This document shows positions 9,345 to 18,419 of a DNA stretch of 64,000 nucleotides, piece after piece. The first letter of the stretch is position 1, and every line of letters begins with the position of its first letter. The stretch spans positions 992,001 to 1,056,000 of the forward strand of contig CBDAQO010000002.1 of the NCBI GenBank assembly GCA_965199105.1, read 5' to 3'. Origin of the DNA: LMUY01 sp965199105 (GTDB lineage Bacteria > Pseudomonadota > Alphaproteobacteria > Acetobacterales > Acetobacteraceae). The position numbers were made by a program, and so were the translations under genes. The notes beneath the pieces were generated by a model, which worked only from the letters and a program-made list of their open reading frames with translations, was not told the DNA's origin and did no database searches.

Positions 9345-10277
9345 TCAGCGCCGGCACTTCGATGGCTGAGTGCAGCTTTGTGCAGGACCATGTTTCTCGG
9401 CGACCATATCGATGAACGCGCGCAGGGGCGCGGGCACCTGCCGCCGGCCGGGATAGTACAGGCAAAACTCGGGCAATGCCGGGCACCAATCCTCAAGCAC
9501 GCGGACCAGATCGCCGCGCGCGACATGGTCTTGCACGAACACCTCGTGGATGTGGGCCAGCCCAACGCCCTCGAGCGCTGCCGCGACAATCAACGAGCGG
9601 TCATCGACGACGAGTTGACCGCGGATAACCAAATTCACGACCTCGTCGCCCCGGGCGAACGCCCATTTGTAAAAGCCGCCATTCGGATAGCGCCGCGCCA
9701 CGCAGGCGTGCGCATGGAGGTCCTGTGGGACGGCAGGCCGCTCGCGGCAGGCAAAATAGGCCGGTGATCCCACGACGGCGAAGCGGAGGGCCGGGCCGAG
9801 CGGGACCGAGATCATGTCCTGGCCGAGGTCATGGCCTGCGCGGATGCCGGCATCGAACCCCTGGGCGACGATGTCGACAAAGCCATCCTGGGTGACGACC
9901 TCCAGCCGGATGTCCGGATAGGCGCGCAGGAAGCGGCCCATCATCGGTTTGACGACCATCTCGGCCGCGTTGCGAGGTACATTGAGCCGAAGCGTTCCTG
10001 CTGGCCGGCTCCGGAACGTGACGACCTGCTCGATGGCAGCAGTCAGATCGCCAAGGGCGGGACCAAGCCGGTCAAGCAGGTGCTCTCCCGCCTGCGTGAG
10101 GCGGATGCTGCGATTGGTCCGGTGGAATAGCCGGACACCCAGGCTCTCCTCGAGCCCACGGATCACGTGGCTCAGCGCCGACGTGCTGACCCCCCGTTCG
10201 CTGGCCGCCTTGCGGAAGCTGCCATGTCGCGCGACGGCGACAAACACCTCCAATGCAGGCAAGCCCGGTAGCGGCAT
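9345..10277 (-). CDS. LysR-family transcriptional regulator
   Basis: A 310-residue LysR protein. The N-terminal winged HTH reads LPALEVFVAVARHGSFRKAA and SALSHVIRGLEESLGVRLFHR, followed by the periplasmic-binding-like effector domain (RLNVPRNAAEMVVKP, GFDAGIRAGHDLGQDMISVPLG). The ATG at 10277 with GAGG upstream gives the usual N-terminus; a GTG at 10298 would add seven residues. It points away from the gene remnant and Gfo/Idh/MocA oxidoreductase at 10.4-11.8 kb, and such divergent LysR genes usually control their neighbour. Its target could equally be the purine operon with which it converges; the sequence does not decide. Confidence 0.9.
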   Translation of the reverse strand: MPLPGLPALEVFVAVARHGSFRKAASERGVSTSALSHVIRGLEESLGVRLFHRTNRSIRLTQAGEHLLDRLGPALGDLTAAIEQVVTFRSRPAGTLRLNVPRNAAEMVVKPMMGRFLRAYPDIRLEVVTQDGFVDIVAQGFDAGIRAGHDLGQDMISVPLGPALRFAVVGSPAYFACRERPAVPQDLHAHACVARRYPNGGFYKWAFARGDEVVNLVIRGQLVVDDRSLIVAAALEGVGLAHIHEVFVQDHVARGDLVRVLEDWCPALPEFCLYYPGRRQVPAPLRAFIDMVAEKHGPAQSCTQPSKCRR

Positions 10278-10411
10278 CGATGAGACTGCCCTCAACACGG
10301 CGATGAGGAGCTTAGCCGCGTGTCATCCGACCTCGCAATCACCCAACTGCAGGGCACGGTAGCAGGCGCCGTCCCGCGAAGGCGGCACTCCCCCCTGCAG
10401 GAGATAAGGCC

Positions 10412-10621
10412 ATGAACGACACGATGCCCGGACGCCATCACCGCGCCGAGGTGACAGGCGGGCCCGAGCCGATCCTGCTGGCGGCCGACTTGATACAACA
10501 GGGTGCCCCCGAGCGGCTTGCCGCCGGGCTGCTGCGGACCGGGCCGGTCGACGTGCTGGTCAACAATGCCGGCGGCTCCCGACCCATGACCGATCCGAAC
10601 AATGCGGCTGTCTGGAACTAG
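10412..10621 (+). pseudogene. short-chain dehydrogenase remnant
   Basis: After a good ribosome binding site (GGAGATAAGG) the frame runs 69 codons to a TAG. It contains LVNNAGGSRPM, the NNAG motif of short-chain dehydrogenases, preceded by a PERLAAGLLRTGPVDV stretch typical just before it. The glycine-rich nucleotide-binding N-terminus and everything after NNAG, including the Ser-Tyr-Lys triad, are absent. Some 110 bp after the stop contain no recognisable continuation. It is best read as a doubly deleted SDR gene whose promoter and RBS may still serve the downstream oxidoreductase. Confidence 0.6.
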
Positions 10622-10752
10622 CAAAGGACCGGCGGGTCGCACGGGCTGACCAATGGCGGCGCGGAGCCGATCGTCCATCGGACCGCGACCACGCCACCGA
10701 TCGATCTGCGGCCGTCCTACCGGATGGCCGTAACGCAAGAGGAGATACCGTA

Positions 10753-11832
10753 ATGGAAGTGCTTCGGGTGGGGATCATCGGCGCGAGCGCCGAGGGCGGC
10801 TGGGGGCGTGACGGGCATGTGCCCGCCGTGCAAGGCCTCCCAGGACTTGAACTCGCCGCGGTGGCCACGAACAGCCGCAAGACCGCCGCCGCCGCCGGCA
10901 AGGCTTTCGGCGTTTCAGCCGCGTATGGCAGTGGCATGGAGCTGATCCGGGCTGGGGGCATCGACCTGGTCACGGTCGCGACCCAGGTTCCGGACCACCG
11001 GGAGCTTGTGCTCGCCGCCATCGACGCCGGCCTGCATGTCTACAGCGAGTGGCCGCTGGGCCGCAGCGTGGCGGAGGCGGCGGAAATGGCGTCGGCGGCC
11101 CGTGCAGCCGGCATCCACGCCGCAGTCGGCCTCCAGCTCCGCGGCAGCCCGGCCGTGCGGCGGGCGCGGACCCTGATCGCGTCCGGCGCGATCGGACGCG
11201 TATTGGGCATGAGCCTCTATTCGGCCACCGCCGGCTTCGGTCCGGACGTCCCGGCGCCGTTCGTCTACCTGGAAGACCCAGAAAGCTTCGCCAATCTCGT
11301 CACCATCCAGGGTGCCCATACGGTCGATCTGGCCGTGGCCTTGGCCGGCGGCGTTGCCGAGGCGAGCGCGCTGGCGACGGCGCGGTATTCCGAGATCGAC
11401 GCCGACGGCAAGCGGCGGTCGCGCACCACCTTCGATCACCTGCTGGTGCAGGGACGGCTAGCCGCGGGCGGCACGCTGTCGGCCGAGGTCGCGGGCGGCC
11501 GTCCACCTGAAACCCCGTTCGTCCTGGACGTCGTGGGGGCAAAAGGTGCATTGCGGCTGGATGGCGGCGCACCCCGCGGAGCGCAGTCGGGACGCCTCAC
11601 CCTGTCGCTGAACGGCGGGCTGGAGCAAGTCGAAGAAGGCGAGCTCGCCGCCATGCCGGCTGCGGCAGCCAATGTGGCGGGCGTGTATGCGAACCTGCGC
11701 GACGACATCGTCAATGGGAGTTTCACCGTTCCGGGTTTCGACCACGCGGTTCAACTCACACAGTTGATCACCGACTTGCTTGCCTCCTCGCAGTCGGGTC
11801 GGCGGGCAACGGGTTCAGGTTGGCCGAGATGA
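10753..11832 (+). CDS. Gfo/Idh/MocA-family oxidoreductase with EWP in place of EKP
   Basis: A 359-residue NAD(P)-dependent oxidoreductase. The Rossmann start VLRVGIIGASAEGGWG, VTVATQVPDHRELVLAAIDAGLHVYSEWPLG, and the C-terminal barrel domain (GAHTVDLAVAL) fit the Gfo/Idh/MocA fold. Most enzymes carry a catalytic EKP motif; here the equivalent is EWP, a variant I associate with Gal80-like members, some of which bind NAD(P) without catalysis. The start at the ATG 10753 follows GAGGAGATACC. It may therefore be a sensor or an atypical enzyme. It is downstream of an SDR remnant and divergent from a LysR gene. Confidence 0.85.
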   Translation: MEVLRVGIIGASAEGGWGRDGHVPAVQGLPGLELAAVATNSRKTAAAAGKAFGVSAAYGSGMELIRAGGIDLVTVATQVPDHRELVLAAIDAGLHVYSEWPLGRSVAEAAEMASAARAAGIHAAVGLQLRGSPAVRRARTLIASGAIGRVLGMSLYSATAGFGPDVPAPFVYLEDPESFANLVTIQGAHTVDLAVALAGGVAEASALATARYSEIDADGKRRSRTTFDHLLVQGRLAAGGTLSAEVAGGRPPETPFVLDVVGAKGALRLDGGAPRGAQSGRLTLSLNGGLEQVEEGELAAMPAAAANVAGVYANLRDDIVNGSFTVPGFDHAVQLTQLITDLLASSQSGRRATGSGWPR

Positions 11833-11953
11833 TGTCCGCTTCATGCCGTCGGCTTCACCGAAGCGGATACTCCGCTCCGCTGGGTGCCGTTCGTGCTCGT
11901 CTTCGCCCTGACCCTCGGCATCATGGTGTCCCAGTCGCTAGCGGCCTGGTGCT
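11833..11953 (+). pseudogene. possible tail of a membrane transporter
   Basis: In the frame ending at the TGA 11951-11953 the translation reads TPLRWVPFVLVFALTLGIM followed by VSQSLAAWC. This is a plausible terminal membrane helix, with no start codon and a stop just upstream at 11830. I cannot assign a family; it may be coincidence in GC-rich DNA. Confidence 0.25.
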
Positions 11954-11996
11954 GAGGAACACCGTGCGGTTTGGCTCCGTCCGGAGCGGTTGCGGC

Positions 11997-13775
11997 TCAG
12001 CCGCCGCCGCGTTGCAGCGTCGGGCCGCACAGGCCAAGGGCGGTGTTGACGACTGCCAAGTGGGTCAAAGCCTGCGGGAAGTTGCCTGCCAGATGCTTGC
12101 CCGGGACGTTGTACTCCTCGGCCAGCAAGCCAAGATCGTTGGCGACGGCCAGCACGCGCTCGAACTGGGCGCGCGCCTCGTCCTTGCGGCCCTGCAGGTT
12201 CAGGCAATCCGCCATCCAGCACGAACACGCCAGGAAGGCGCCTTCGTTCGGCGGCTCCGTGGTCGCCTTGTTGCGGCGGATCAGGCCGCCCTCGGACAGT
12301 TCGCGCTGGATCGTCTCGATCGTCGCCGCCATGCGGGGATCGTCGGCCGGGAGGAAGCCGACCAGCGGCAGCAGCAGCAGGCTGGCGTCGATCGCCTGCC
12401 CGCCATAGTGCTGGACGAACGTGCCCAGGCCCTCGTTCCAGCCCTCGCGGCAGACCTCGTCATGGATGGTCTGCCGTAGTGCCTTGAGCCGCTCGATCAT
12501 GGCCGCATCCGCAGTCCCGACACCTCCCTGGTGGCGAAGAAACCGATCCACCCCGACCCACGCCATCACCTTCGAATAGGTGTACTGCCGTAACTCGGAG
12601 CGCGACTCCCAGACGCCGGAGCCTTCGGTGTGCCAAACCTGTTCAAGATGCTCGACGATCTTGCACTCGGCGACGGTCTCCTGCGTGGTCGTCGCGATGC
12701 CGCCACGCCGGGCCATGTCAAGCGCGTCCAGCACTTCCCCGAACACATCGATCTGATGCTGGGTGGACGCGGCGTTGCCGATCCGCACTGGGCGAGAATA
12801 GCGGTAGCCCGGCAGTGCCTCGATCATCCACTCCGACAGGTGCCGCGAGCCGTCCACGCGATACATGATTCGCAGCCGCTCCGGCGACCCGGCGATGGCG
12901 CGCAAAAGCCAATCGCGCCACGCGGTCGCCTCCGTATGGAAGCCGGCATTCAACAGCGCGCAGAGCGTGAAGCTTGCGTCCCGCAACCAGCAATAGCGAT
13001 AGTCCCAATTCATCTTGCCGCCGGGCGCCTCGGGCAAGGAGGTGGTGGGGGCAGCGACGAGCCCGCCGGTCGGCGCGTGGATCAGCGCCTTCAACGTGAT
13101 GAGCGAGCGGCGGACCGCGTCCGGCCAGTCCGTCTTGGCGTCATCGAACCGGCCGATCCAATCGCGCCAAAACCCCTGCGTCTGCGCCAGGGCCGCCTGC
13201 GGATCAATCCGCTCCGGTGGGCTCTCGTGTGACGCCCCATACTGCAGCGTGAAGGCGCACTGGTTGCCAGCCGACACATCGAACTCGGCCGAGGTGACGT
13301 GCGCGTTGACGTCGAGCTGCACCGGCGCACGGAGGATCACCAGGTCCGGCCCGACCTTGGCGACCATGTCGTCGCCATGGCATGCCGACCAGGGCGGCAG
13401 CGCGCCGTAGTCGAATCGCAGCCGCACCTGGCAGCGCATGCGCACCGTGCCGCGCACGCCGACGACGATGCGAATTAGGGCGGAGGCTCCTTTGCGCATC
13501 GGCATGAAGTCGACGACGCGGACGGCACCGCTCGCCGTCTCCAGCTCCGTCTCCATGATCAGCGTATTTGCCTGATAGCGGCGTCGGCGCTGCGTTACAG
13601 GCTCGGCGGGGGCGATCGTCCAATGCCCGTTCTCACCCTTGCCGAGCAGGGCCGCGAAGCAAGCGTCGTCGTCGAACCGCGGCCAGCACAGCCAGTCGAT
13701 CGAGCCGTCGCGGTTCAACAAGGCAGCGGTCTGGCCGTCGCCCAACAGGGCATAGTCCTCGATCGGGCTGCTCAC
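11997..13775 (-). CDS. glycoside hydrolase family 15 protein
   Basis: A 592-residue GH15 protein (glucoamylase/trehalase type, (alpha/alpha)6 barrel). It begins MSSPIEDYALLGDGQTAAL and GSIDWLCWPRFDD, the characteristic opening, then an N-terminal beta-sandwich to about 230. The barrel has TSLPEAPGGKMNWDYRYCWLRDA, where the Arg-Asp segment belongs to the active site, and later EGWNEGLGTFVQHYGG and EYN near the second catalytic Glu. No signal peptide is seen, suggesting cytoplasmic action, perhaps on trehalose or short malto-oligosaccharides. It lies 15 bp downstream of an SDR gene on the same strand, so the two probably form an operon. Confidence 0.9.
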   Translation of the reverse strand: MSSPIEDYALLGDGQTAALLNRDGSIDWLCWPRFDDDACFAALLGKGENGHWTIAPAEPVTQRRRRYQANTLIMETELETASGAVRVVDFMPMRKGASALIRIVVGVRGTVRMRCQVRLRFDYGALPPWSACHGDDMVAKVGPDLVILRAPVQLDVNAHVTSAEFDVSAGNQCAFTLQYGASHESPPERIDPQAALAQTQGFWRDWIGRFDDAKTDWPDAVRRSLITLKALIHAPTGGLVAAPTTSLPEAPGGKMNWDYRYCWLRDASFTLCALLNAGFHTEATAWRDWLLRAIAGSPERLRIMYRVDGSRHLSEWMIEALPGYRYSRPVRIGNAASTQHQIDVFGEVLDALDMARRGGIATTTQETVAECKIVEHLEQVWHTEGSGVWESRSELRQYTYSKVMAWVGVDRFLRHQGGVGTADAAMIERLKALRQTIHDEVCREGWNEGLGTFVQHYGGQAIDASLLLLPLVGFLPADDPRMAATIETIQRELSEGGLIRRNKATTEPPNEGAFLACSCWMADCLNLQGRKDEARAQFERVLAVANDLGLLAEEYNVPGKHLAGNFPQALTHLAVVNTALGLCGPTLQRGGG

Positions 13776-13790
13776 GGCTGCTTCCCTCGC

Positions 13791-14792
13791 CTAGATCTTG
13801 AGCTTCTTGGCGAGCAGGTGAACGCCGGTGACCAGGCCCAAGCCGGCCGCGGTCCAGAACGCCATGCGATGCCGGTCGGTGAACATCTCCCAGCTTCCCA
13901 GCCGCGACTGGCTGTCGAACCGTCCATGGGCGCCGTAGTCGCCGGGCACCGGATCGAACAGATTGGCGGGAGCGTTCGCCGGGAGCGCCTCGTCGCTGAG
14001 CTGCCCCTTGTAGCCGGCGCTTGCGAGGTACTTGTCGATCCAGCCCGGCGCAATGCGGTTGGCGAGAATAGCTTTGACAGTGGGGAAGCCGACCCAGACC
14101 TCGCGGCGCTTATGCGTGGCCGCGAAAAAGATCGCGCGCGCGGGAACTTCCGGCTCGAAGATCGGCGCCACCGGCTTGGCCTTCATACCCATCTTGTTCA
14201 TCGCCCAGTCGAACTGGGGTGTGTTGACTGCGGGCAGGTCGACCGTCGTCAGGTGGACGGCGAGCTTGTCGTGGATGATCTCCGACCGGAGTGAATCGGT
14301 GAAGCCGCGTATGGCCGCCTTGGCGCCGCAATAGACCGACTGCAGCGGCACCGACCGGTAGGCCAGGGCTGACCCGACGTTGACGATCGTGCCGCTATTG
14401 CGCGCGCGCATGCGCGACAGGGCCGCCATCATGCCGTGTACCTGACCCAGATAGGTCACCCTTGTACCGCGCTCGACTTCTTGCGCCGTCAGCTTGGAAA
14501 CAGGGGCAAATACCGTCGCCATCGCCACGTTGACCCAGACGTCGATGGGGCCGAGTTCATTCTCGGCTTTCGTCGCGGCCGCCTCCACGGCGTCGGCATC
14601 GGCAACATCGGTCGGGAGGGCAAGCGTGCGCACGCCGTGCGCGGCCCGCACCTCGTCGGCGGCCCGTTGCAGCCGGTCGGGATCACGGGCCAGCAAGGCC
14701 ACATCGTAGCCTTGCCTGGCGAACTCCTCGACGGTGGCCCGCCCGACACCGGCACTCGCTCCCGTCACGACGACTATCTTCGGCATGGTCAT
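13791..14792 (-). CDS. SDR-family oxidoreductase with C-terminal membrane helix
   Basis: A 333-residue short-chain dehydrogenase. Features are VVVTGASAGVGRATVEEFA at the N-terminus, a WVNVAM motif in place of the usual NNAG, Ser in NVGSALAYRSVPLQ, and YCGAKAA as the catalytic YxxxK. The C-terminal 100 residues extend beyond a standard SDR and end in a hydrophobic helix (WTAAGLGLVTGVHLL) followed by KKLKI, suggesting membrane attachment. Two adjacent Met codons (14792, 14786) can start it. It precedes the GH15 gene by 15 bp. Substrate unknown. Confidence 0.88.
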   Translation of the reverse strand: MTMPKIVVVTGASAGVGRATVEEFARQGYDVALLARDPDRLQRAADEVRAAHGVRTLALPTDVADADAVEAAATKAENELGPIDVWVNVAMATVFAPVSKLTAQEVERGTRVTYLGQVHGMMAALSRMRARNSGTIVNVGSALAYRSVPLQSVYCGAKAAIRGFTDSLRSEIIHDKLAVHLTTVDLPAVNTPQFDWAMNKMGMKAKPVAPIFEPEVPARAIFFAATHKRREVWVGFPTVKAILANRIAPGWIDKYLASAGYKGQLSDEALPANAPANLFDPVPGDYGAHGRFDSQSRLGSWEMFTDRHRMAFWTAAGLGLVTGVHLLAKKLKI

Positions 14793-15116
14793 ATCCTTCC
14801 GCTGAGGCGAGGGTCACAGACCCAGCGCAAGCCGCGTCACGATCCCGTGATTGTTAAGGAAGCGGCTTCCTCATAGTTGCGAACCAACCTCTGACATGGG
14901 TGATTGTTCATGCCGGGTCGGTTAAGGAGGCGATCAAGAGGAAAGCCCGGACCCGAGGGTCGTTTGTGGCGGCTGAATTGCGGTGGCAGGAAACCTGACG
15001 ACCTTGTGCCTGGCCGACGCGATGCCGATGCTGGCTTTATCCAGTTCGGCAATGATATAGCGGCTCGTGGCATCCTTGGCGCAGCGAATACGGTCGGCCG
15101 ATAACGAAACGGACCG
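14793..15116. other. intergenic stretch without a supported gene
   Basis: About 320 bp between the SDR start and a truncated MscS gene. Only low-quality open frames occur. I see no RNA gene, repeat or clear promoter; given the remnants next to it, it may be decayed coding DNA. Confidence 0.4.
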
Positions 15117-15127
15117 TCAGTTGCCAT

Positions 15128-15613
15128 CTACCCACATGGCCGGCTCGGCCCCTGCACGCCGGGCGGTTGGCCCATTGCCATGATGGTGGACTGGATGAAG
15201 CCCAGCCGCATCACGTCGCCGCGCACGCCGCCCATCGAGATGCGGTCGCCGACGGTGAAGGTGTTGCCGCGCAGGATGACGAAGTAGCCGGCGATGGAGG
15301 TGACGACCTGCTGCAATGCGAAGGCCAGACCGGCCGAGACTAGGCCGAAGGCCGTGGCGAGGCGGGTCGGGTCGCTGAACCAGACCGACAGGAACCCGCG
15401 GATCAGGACAATGGCCGTCAGCAGGCTGATGCCCTGGCGGGTCCAGAACCTTGTCTGCACCGCCGCAGACTGCGAGCGGCCGACCAGCAGCCCGGCAACC
15501 CAGCGCAGACTCCAGCTTACCGCCAGCACGACCGCGATGAAGATGATGGTGAGCAGCAGCTTGCGCCCGTTCTCTCCGTTGACGCCGACCCAATCAACTC
15601 CGAGGAAATGCAT
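15128..15613 (-). pseudogene. MscS-family mechanosensitive channel, truncated
   Basis: The 161-codon frame carries an MscS N-terminus: one hydrophobic helix (LLLTIIFIAVVLAVSW), a second (ISLLTAIVLIRGFLSVW), the pore-lining LVSAGLAFALQQVVTSIAGYF and the start of the beta domain FTVGDRISMGGVRGDV. It ends abnormally after TIMAMGQPPG. The neighbouring frame continues with PAMWVDGN before its own stop at 15117, so a frameshift plus deletion removed most of the cytoplasmic domain. Full MscS-like proteins of this type exceed 280 residues. A DUF2254-like remnant lies immediately upstream on the same strand. Confidence 0.75.
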
Positions 15614-15657
15614 CGGCTATCCTGTTTTCTGCCGCCATGCGGGAACGCGTAGTCATG

Positions 15658-15942
15658 TCAGCTTGCGAGGCCAACCAGCACGCCCTGGTGCCGGACGGCT
15701 GTGAACCGCTCATGAAGGTGTTCGAGCTCTTCGAGGTCGCTCGGCGTGCTGATGTCGCGCCCCGCGTCGCCACCGACCAGGTCGGCATGCCGTTGCAGCA
15801 CCGCTAGTCGGGCAGGATCGCGCTCGCAGCCGGCGACGGAGATCAGCACCTCCGTCATGTGGATCAACACGGCAGCGCTGCCGGAGGCGTTCTGCCAGAT
15901 GAGGTGGAACATCGCGTCGGTCAGGCCGTCATAAAAGCGCAT
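15658..15942 (-). pseudogene. C-terminal fragment resembling DUF2254 membrane protein
   Basis: Ninety-four codons resemble, from memory, the C-terminal end of DUF2254 proteins: YDGLTDAMFHLIW, GSAAVLIHMTEVLISVAG and AVLQRHADLVGG followed by an acidic helix. The N-terminal membrane part is missing. With the broken MscS gene 45 bp downstream it forms a small decayed block. The assignment needs a profile search. Confidence 0.45.
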
Positions 15943-16068
15943 CGTGCAGACGGCAACGCGCTGCAGAGAGTCATTTGAGCACCCGGCTCGGGTTGAGAGA
16001 TGCCGATGGGCACCGAGCAGCGACAGGTCGGCTCGTCCTACTCTACGCCGCCGTAGCGGCCGGCCCGC

Positions 16069-16977
16069 TCACGGCCCGTCGCAGGCCGATGCATTCGCGA
16101 ATCCGTAAAGCCGGTGTGCGTTCTCCACCAGGATGCGGTTGCGTGCTGCCGGAGCCGGCACCCAGTCTGCGAGCAGATCCAGCAGTTCGCCTACGTTCAT
16201 CATCCTGTCCCACTGGGAAACGTGGGGCCAGTCGGAGCCCCAGACGCAACGGTCAGGCGCTGCCGCGTAAAGCGCCTGGGCAAGCGGGACCGTGGCCTGC
16301 CACGGTTCCGGCGCCAGCCGGTAGGCGCCGGACAGTTTGACCCAGGCGCCGTCGCGCACAAGCGACAGGAGGACCTGGAAGCCGAGTTCCGCCGGGTCGG
16401 CCGGGAAATGTCCCATGTGGTCCACGACGAATGGCACGCGCAGCCGCGAAAGGCGGGTGGCCAGCGCGCCGGGCAGGGTGCGAACGTCGAGCAGGAACTG
16501 CAGGTGCCAACCCATCTCGAGGCACAACGCCTCCGTTGCGTCGAGCGCGTCGAAGCCGAGGCCGCCGCCATACAGCACGTTGAGGCGCAGCCCAACGACC
16601 CCGGCGCGCCTCATCGCGTCCGCTTCCCCAAACGGCAGATCCGGCGGCACCACGCCGATGCCGCGCAGCCGTCCGCCGGTCGCGTGCAAGGTGTCAAGCA
16701 TCAGGTGGTTGTCCGTGCCGTGCACGCTCACCTGTACCAGCACGCCATGGGTCATTCCGGTCGCGTCCAGCATGGCCAGGTAGGCCTCGGGCGTCGCGGC
16801 CGGCGGCGTGTAGGAGCGTGCCTCGACGAACGGATAGGTGGACGGCAGACCGATGACATGGGCGTGGGTGTCGACCGCGCCCGGCGGCACGCGGAACCGG
16901 GTGGGACCGCGTGGCGCCGGGTCTGGACCGGGACAGGCGGGCGGCCGCCCGTTGGAGGAAGACAGGTCCTCAGTCAT
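16069..16977 (-). CDS. amidohydrolase family 2 protein (2-pyrone-4,6-dicarboxylate lactonase-like)
   Basis: A 302-residue TIM-barrel hydrolase. It has VDTHAHVIGLPSTYPFVEARSYTPP near residue 35 with the HxH metal motif, LRLNVLYGGG, FVVDHMGHFP with the barrel His, and GSDWPHVSQWD with the catalytic Asp. This pattern is that of LigI-like lactonases and related dicarboxylate hydrolases; the exact substrate is uncertain. Its start overlaps the stop of an MFS transporter by 8 bp, so uptake and hydrolysis of an organic acid are probably coupled. Confidence 0.87.
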   Translation of the reverse strand: MTEDLSSSNGRPPACPGPDPAPRGPTRFRVPPGAVDTHAHVIGLPSTYPFVEARSYTPPAATPEAYLAMLDATGMTHGVLVQVSVHGTDNHLMLDTLHATGGRLRGIGVVPPDLPFGEADAMRRAGVVGLRLNVLYGGGLGFDALDATEALCLEMGWHLQFLLDVRTLPGALATRLSRLRVPFVVDHMGHFPADPAELGFQVLLSLVRDGAWVKLSGAYRLAPEPWQATVPLAQALYAAAPDRCVWGSDWPHVSQWDRMMNVGELLDLLADWVPAPAARNRILVENAHRLYGFANASACDGP

Positions 16978-18304
16978 CGGCCCGCAGCACCTTCCCGCGC
17001 GTTTCCGGCAGCAGCAGGGCCGCCAGCAGCAACAGCCCGTAGGCGATCACCGCGAAGATGGCGATGGCGGTGGACAGCGCCACGGTGCCGGACAGGTAGC
17101 CGACCAGCGTTGGGAACAGCGCCCCGATGCCGCGGCCGAAGTTGTAGGCGAAGCCCTGGCCGGAGCCGCGCAGCCGGGTCGGGAACAGCTCGGTGAAAAA
17201 GGCGCCCATGCCGGAGAAGTAGGCGGAAGACGCGACCCCGAGCGGAAAGCCGAGCCACAGCATCACGGTGTTGGAGAAGGGCAGCGTGGTGTAGAGCAGG
17301 ACCAGCACGATGGCTGCGAGCGCCGAAAGGATGAACAAGGGCCGACGCCCGATCCGGTCGGCCAACCAGGCACCGAGCAGGTAACCCGCGAAGCTGCCCG
17401 TGATGAGCACGGCGAGGTAGCCCGACGAGCCGATCACCGTCAGCCCGCGCTCCCCGCGCAGGAAGGTCGGGACCCAGGTGCTGATGGCGTAGTAGCCGCC
17501 CTGCGCGCCGGTGCCGAGCAATGCTGCCAGCAGCGTGGTGCGGCGCATGCCGGGGGCGAAGATTTCCCAAAGGCTCAGCCGGTCGCCGGTGGCGGCGATG
17601 CGGGCACGGGTGTCGGCCGCGACAGCCGGCTCCTCCACATGGCGGCGCAGGAAGAAGATCAGCAGGGCGGGCAGGGCGCCGATGGCAAACATCCAGCGCC
17701 ACGCGGCTTCGGGCGGCACGATGGTGAACAGCGCGGCCTGCATCAGCACCGCGCCACCCCAGCCCAGGGCCCAGCCAGACTGCACCGAGCCCACGGCGCG
17801 GCCGCGGAACTGCGGCCGGATGGCTTCGCCGATCAGCACCGCGCCGGCAGCCCATTCCCCACCGAAACCAAGGCCCAACAGGGCGCGGCAGACCATGAGC
17901 TGTCCGAAGCTCTGCGTGAAGGCGCAGATGAGGGAGAAAGTGGCGAACCAGAGGATGGTGAACTGGAGCGTCCGCACCCGCCCGATGCGGTCGGCGAGGT
18001 AGCCCGCCAGCCAACCGCCGATCGCCGAAAACAGCAGAGTGGCCGTGACGGCCAGCCCGGCGGTGCCACGGTCCACCTGCCACAATGCGATGATCGAGCC
18101 GATCACCAGCGGGTAGATCATGAAGTCCATGCCGTCGAGCACCCAGCCCGAGAAGCAGGCCCAGAAGGTTCTGCGCTCCTGCAGCGTCATTTCGCGATAG
18201 AAGGCGGTCAAGCCGGTGTCCGGGGGGATTGTTTGCGCATCCGGCATCATCTGGCTCATTCGTGACATCCCCCCGGTCCCTGCTCGCACAGGCGAGTTCA
18301 TCAT
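16970..18304 (-). CDS. MFS transporter, organic/aromatic acid symporter type
   Basis: A major facilitator of about 440 residues with twelve predicted helices. Signature pieces include GWVLDGMDFMIYPL in helix 1, YLADRIGRVRTLQ (loop 2-3 motif), LGFGGEWAAGAVLIGE and the second-half WLADRIGRRPLF. The Asp in helix 1 and the GGEWA motif suggest the sialate/aromatic-acid H+ symporter group. Start is unsure: ATG codons at 18268 and 18259 follow a GGGGGG tract and may be preferred to 18304. The downstream amidohydrolase overlaps it. Confidence 0.88.
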   Translation of the reverse strand: MMNSPVRAGTGGMSRMSQMMPDAQTIPPDTGLTAFYREMTLQERRTFWACFSGWVLDGMDFMIYPLVIGSIIALWQVDRGTAGLAVTATLLFSAIGGWLAGYLADRIGRVRTLQFTILWFATFSLICAFTQSFGQLMVCRALLGLGFGGEWAAGAVLIGEAIRPQFRGRAVGSVQSGWALGWGGAVLMQAALFTIVPPEAAWRWMFAIGALPALLIFFLRRHVEEPAVAADTRARIAATGDRLSLWEIFAPGMRRTTLLAALLGTGAQGGYYAISTWVPTFLRGERGLTVIGSSGYLAVLITGSFAGYLLGAWLADRIGRRPLFILSALAAIVLVLLYTTLPFSNTVMLWLGFPLGVASSAYFSGMGAFFTELFPTRLRGSGQGFAYNFGRGIGALFPTLVGYLSGTVALSTAIAIFAVIAYGLLLLAALLLPETRGKVLRADD

Positions 18305-18419
18305 GCCAAGAACGCTAGGCCGGCTTTGGTCCGGTCGCTAGACTGGCTGCACGCGAACAACCCGTCCCTACCGCTACGCTCCGAGCCACCGCGTCCCGCA
18401 GCAGCGGGGCCTGTGTTCG

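Noticed and set aside
16838..18265. A 475-codon open frame on the plus strand
   Set aside because: It is antisense to the MFS and amidohydrolase genes, has Gln/Glu/Gly-rich low-complexity sequence without domain resemblance, and is a typical GC-rich shadow.
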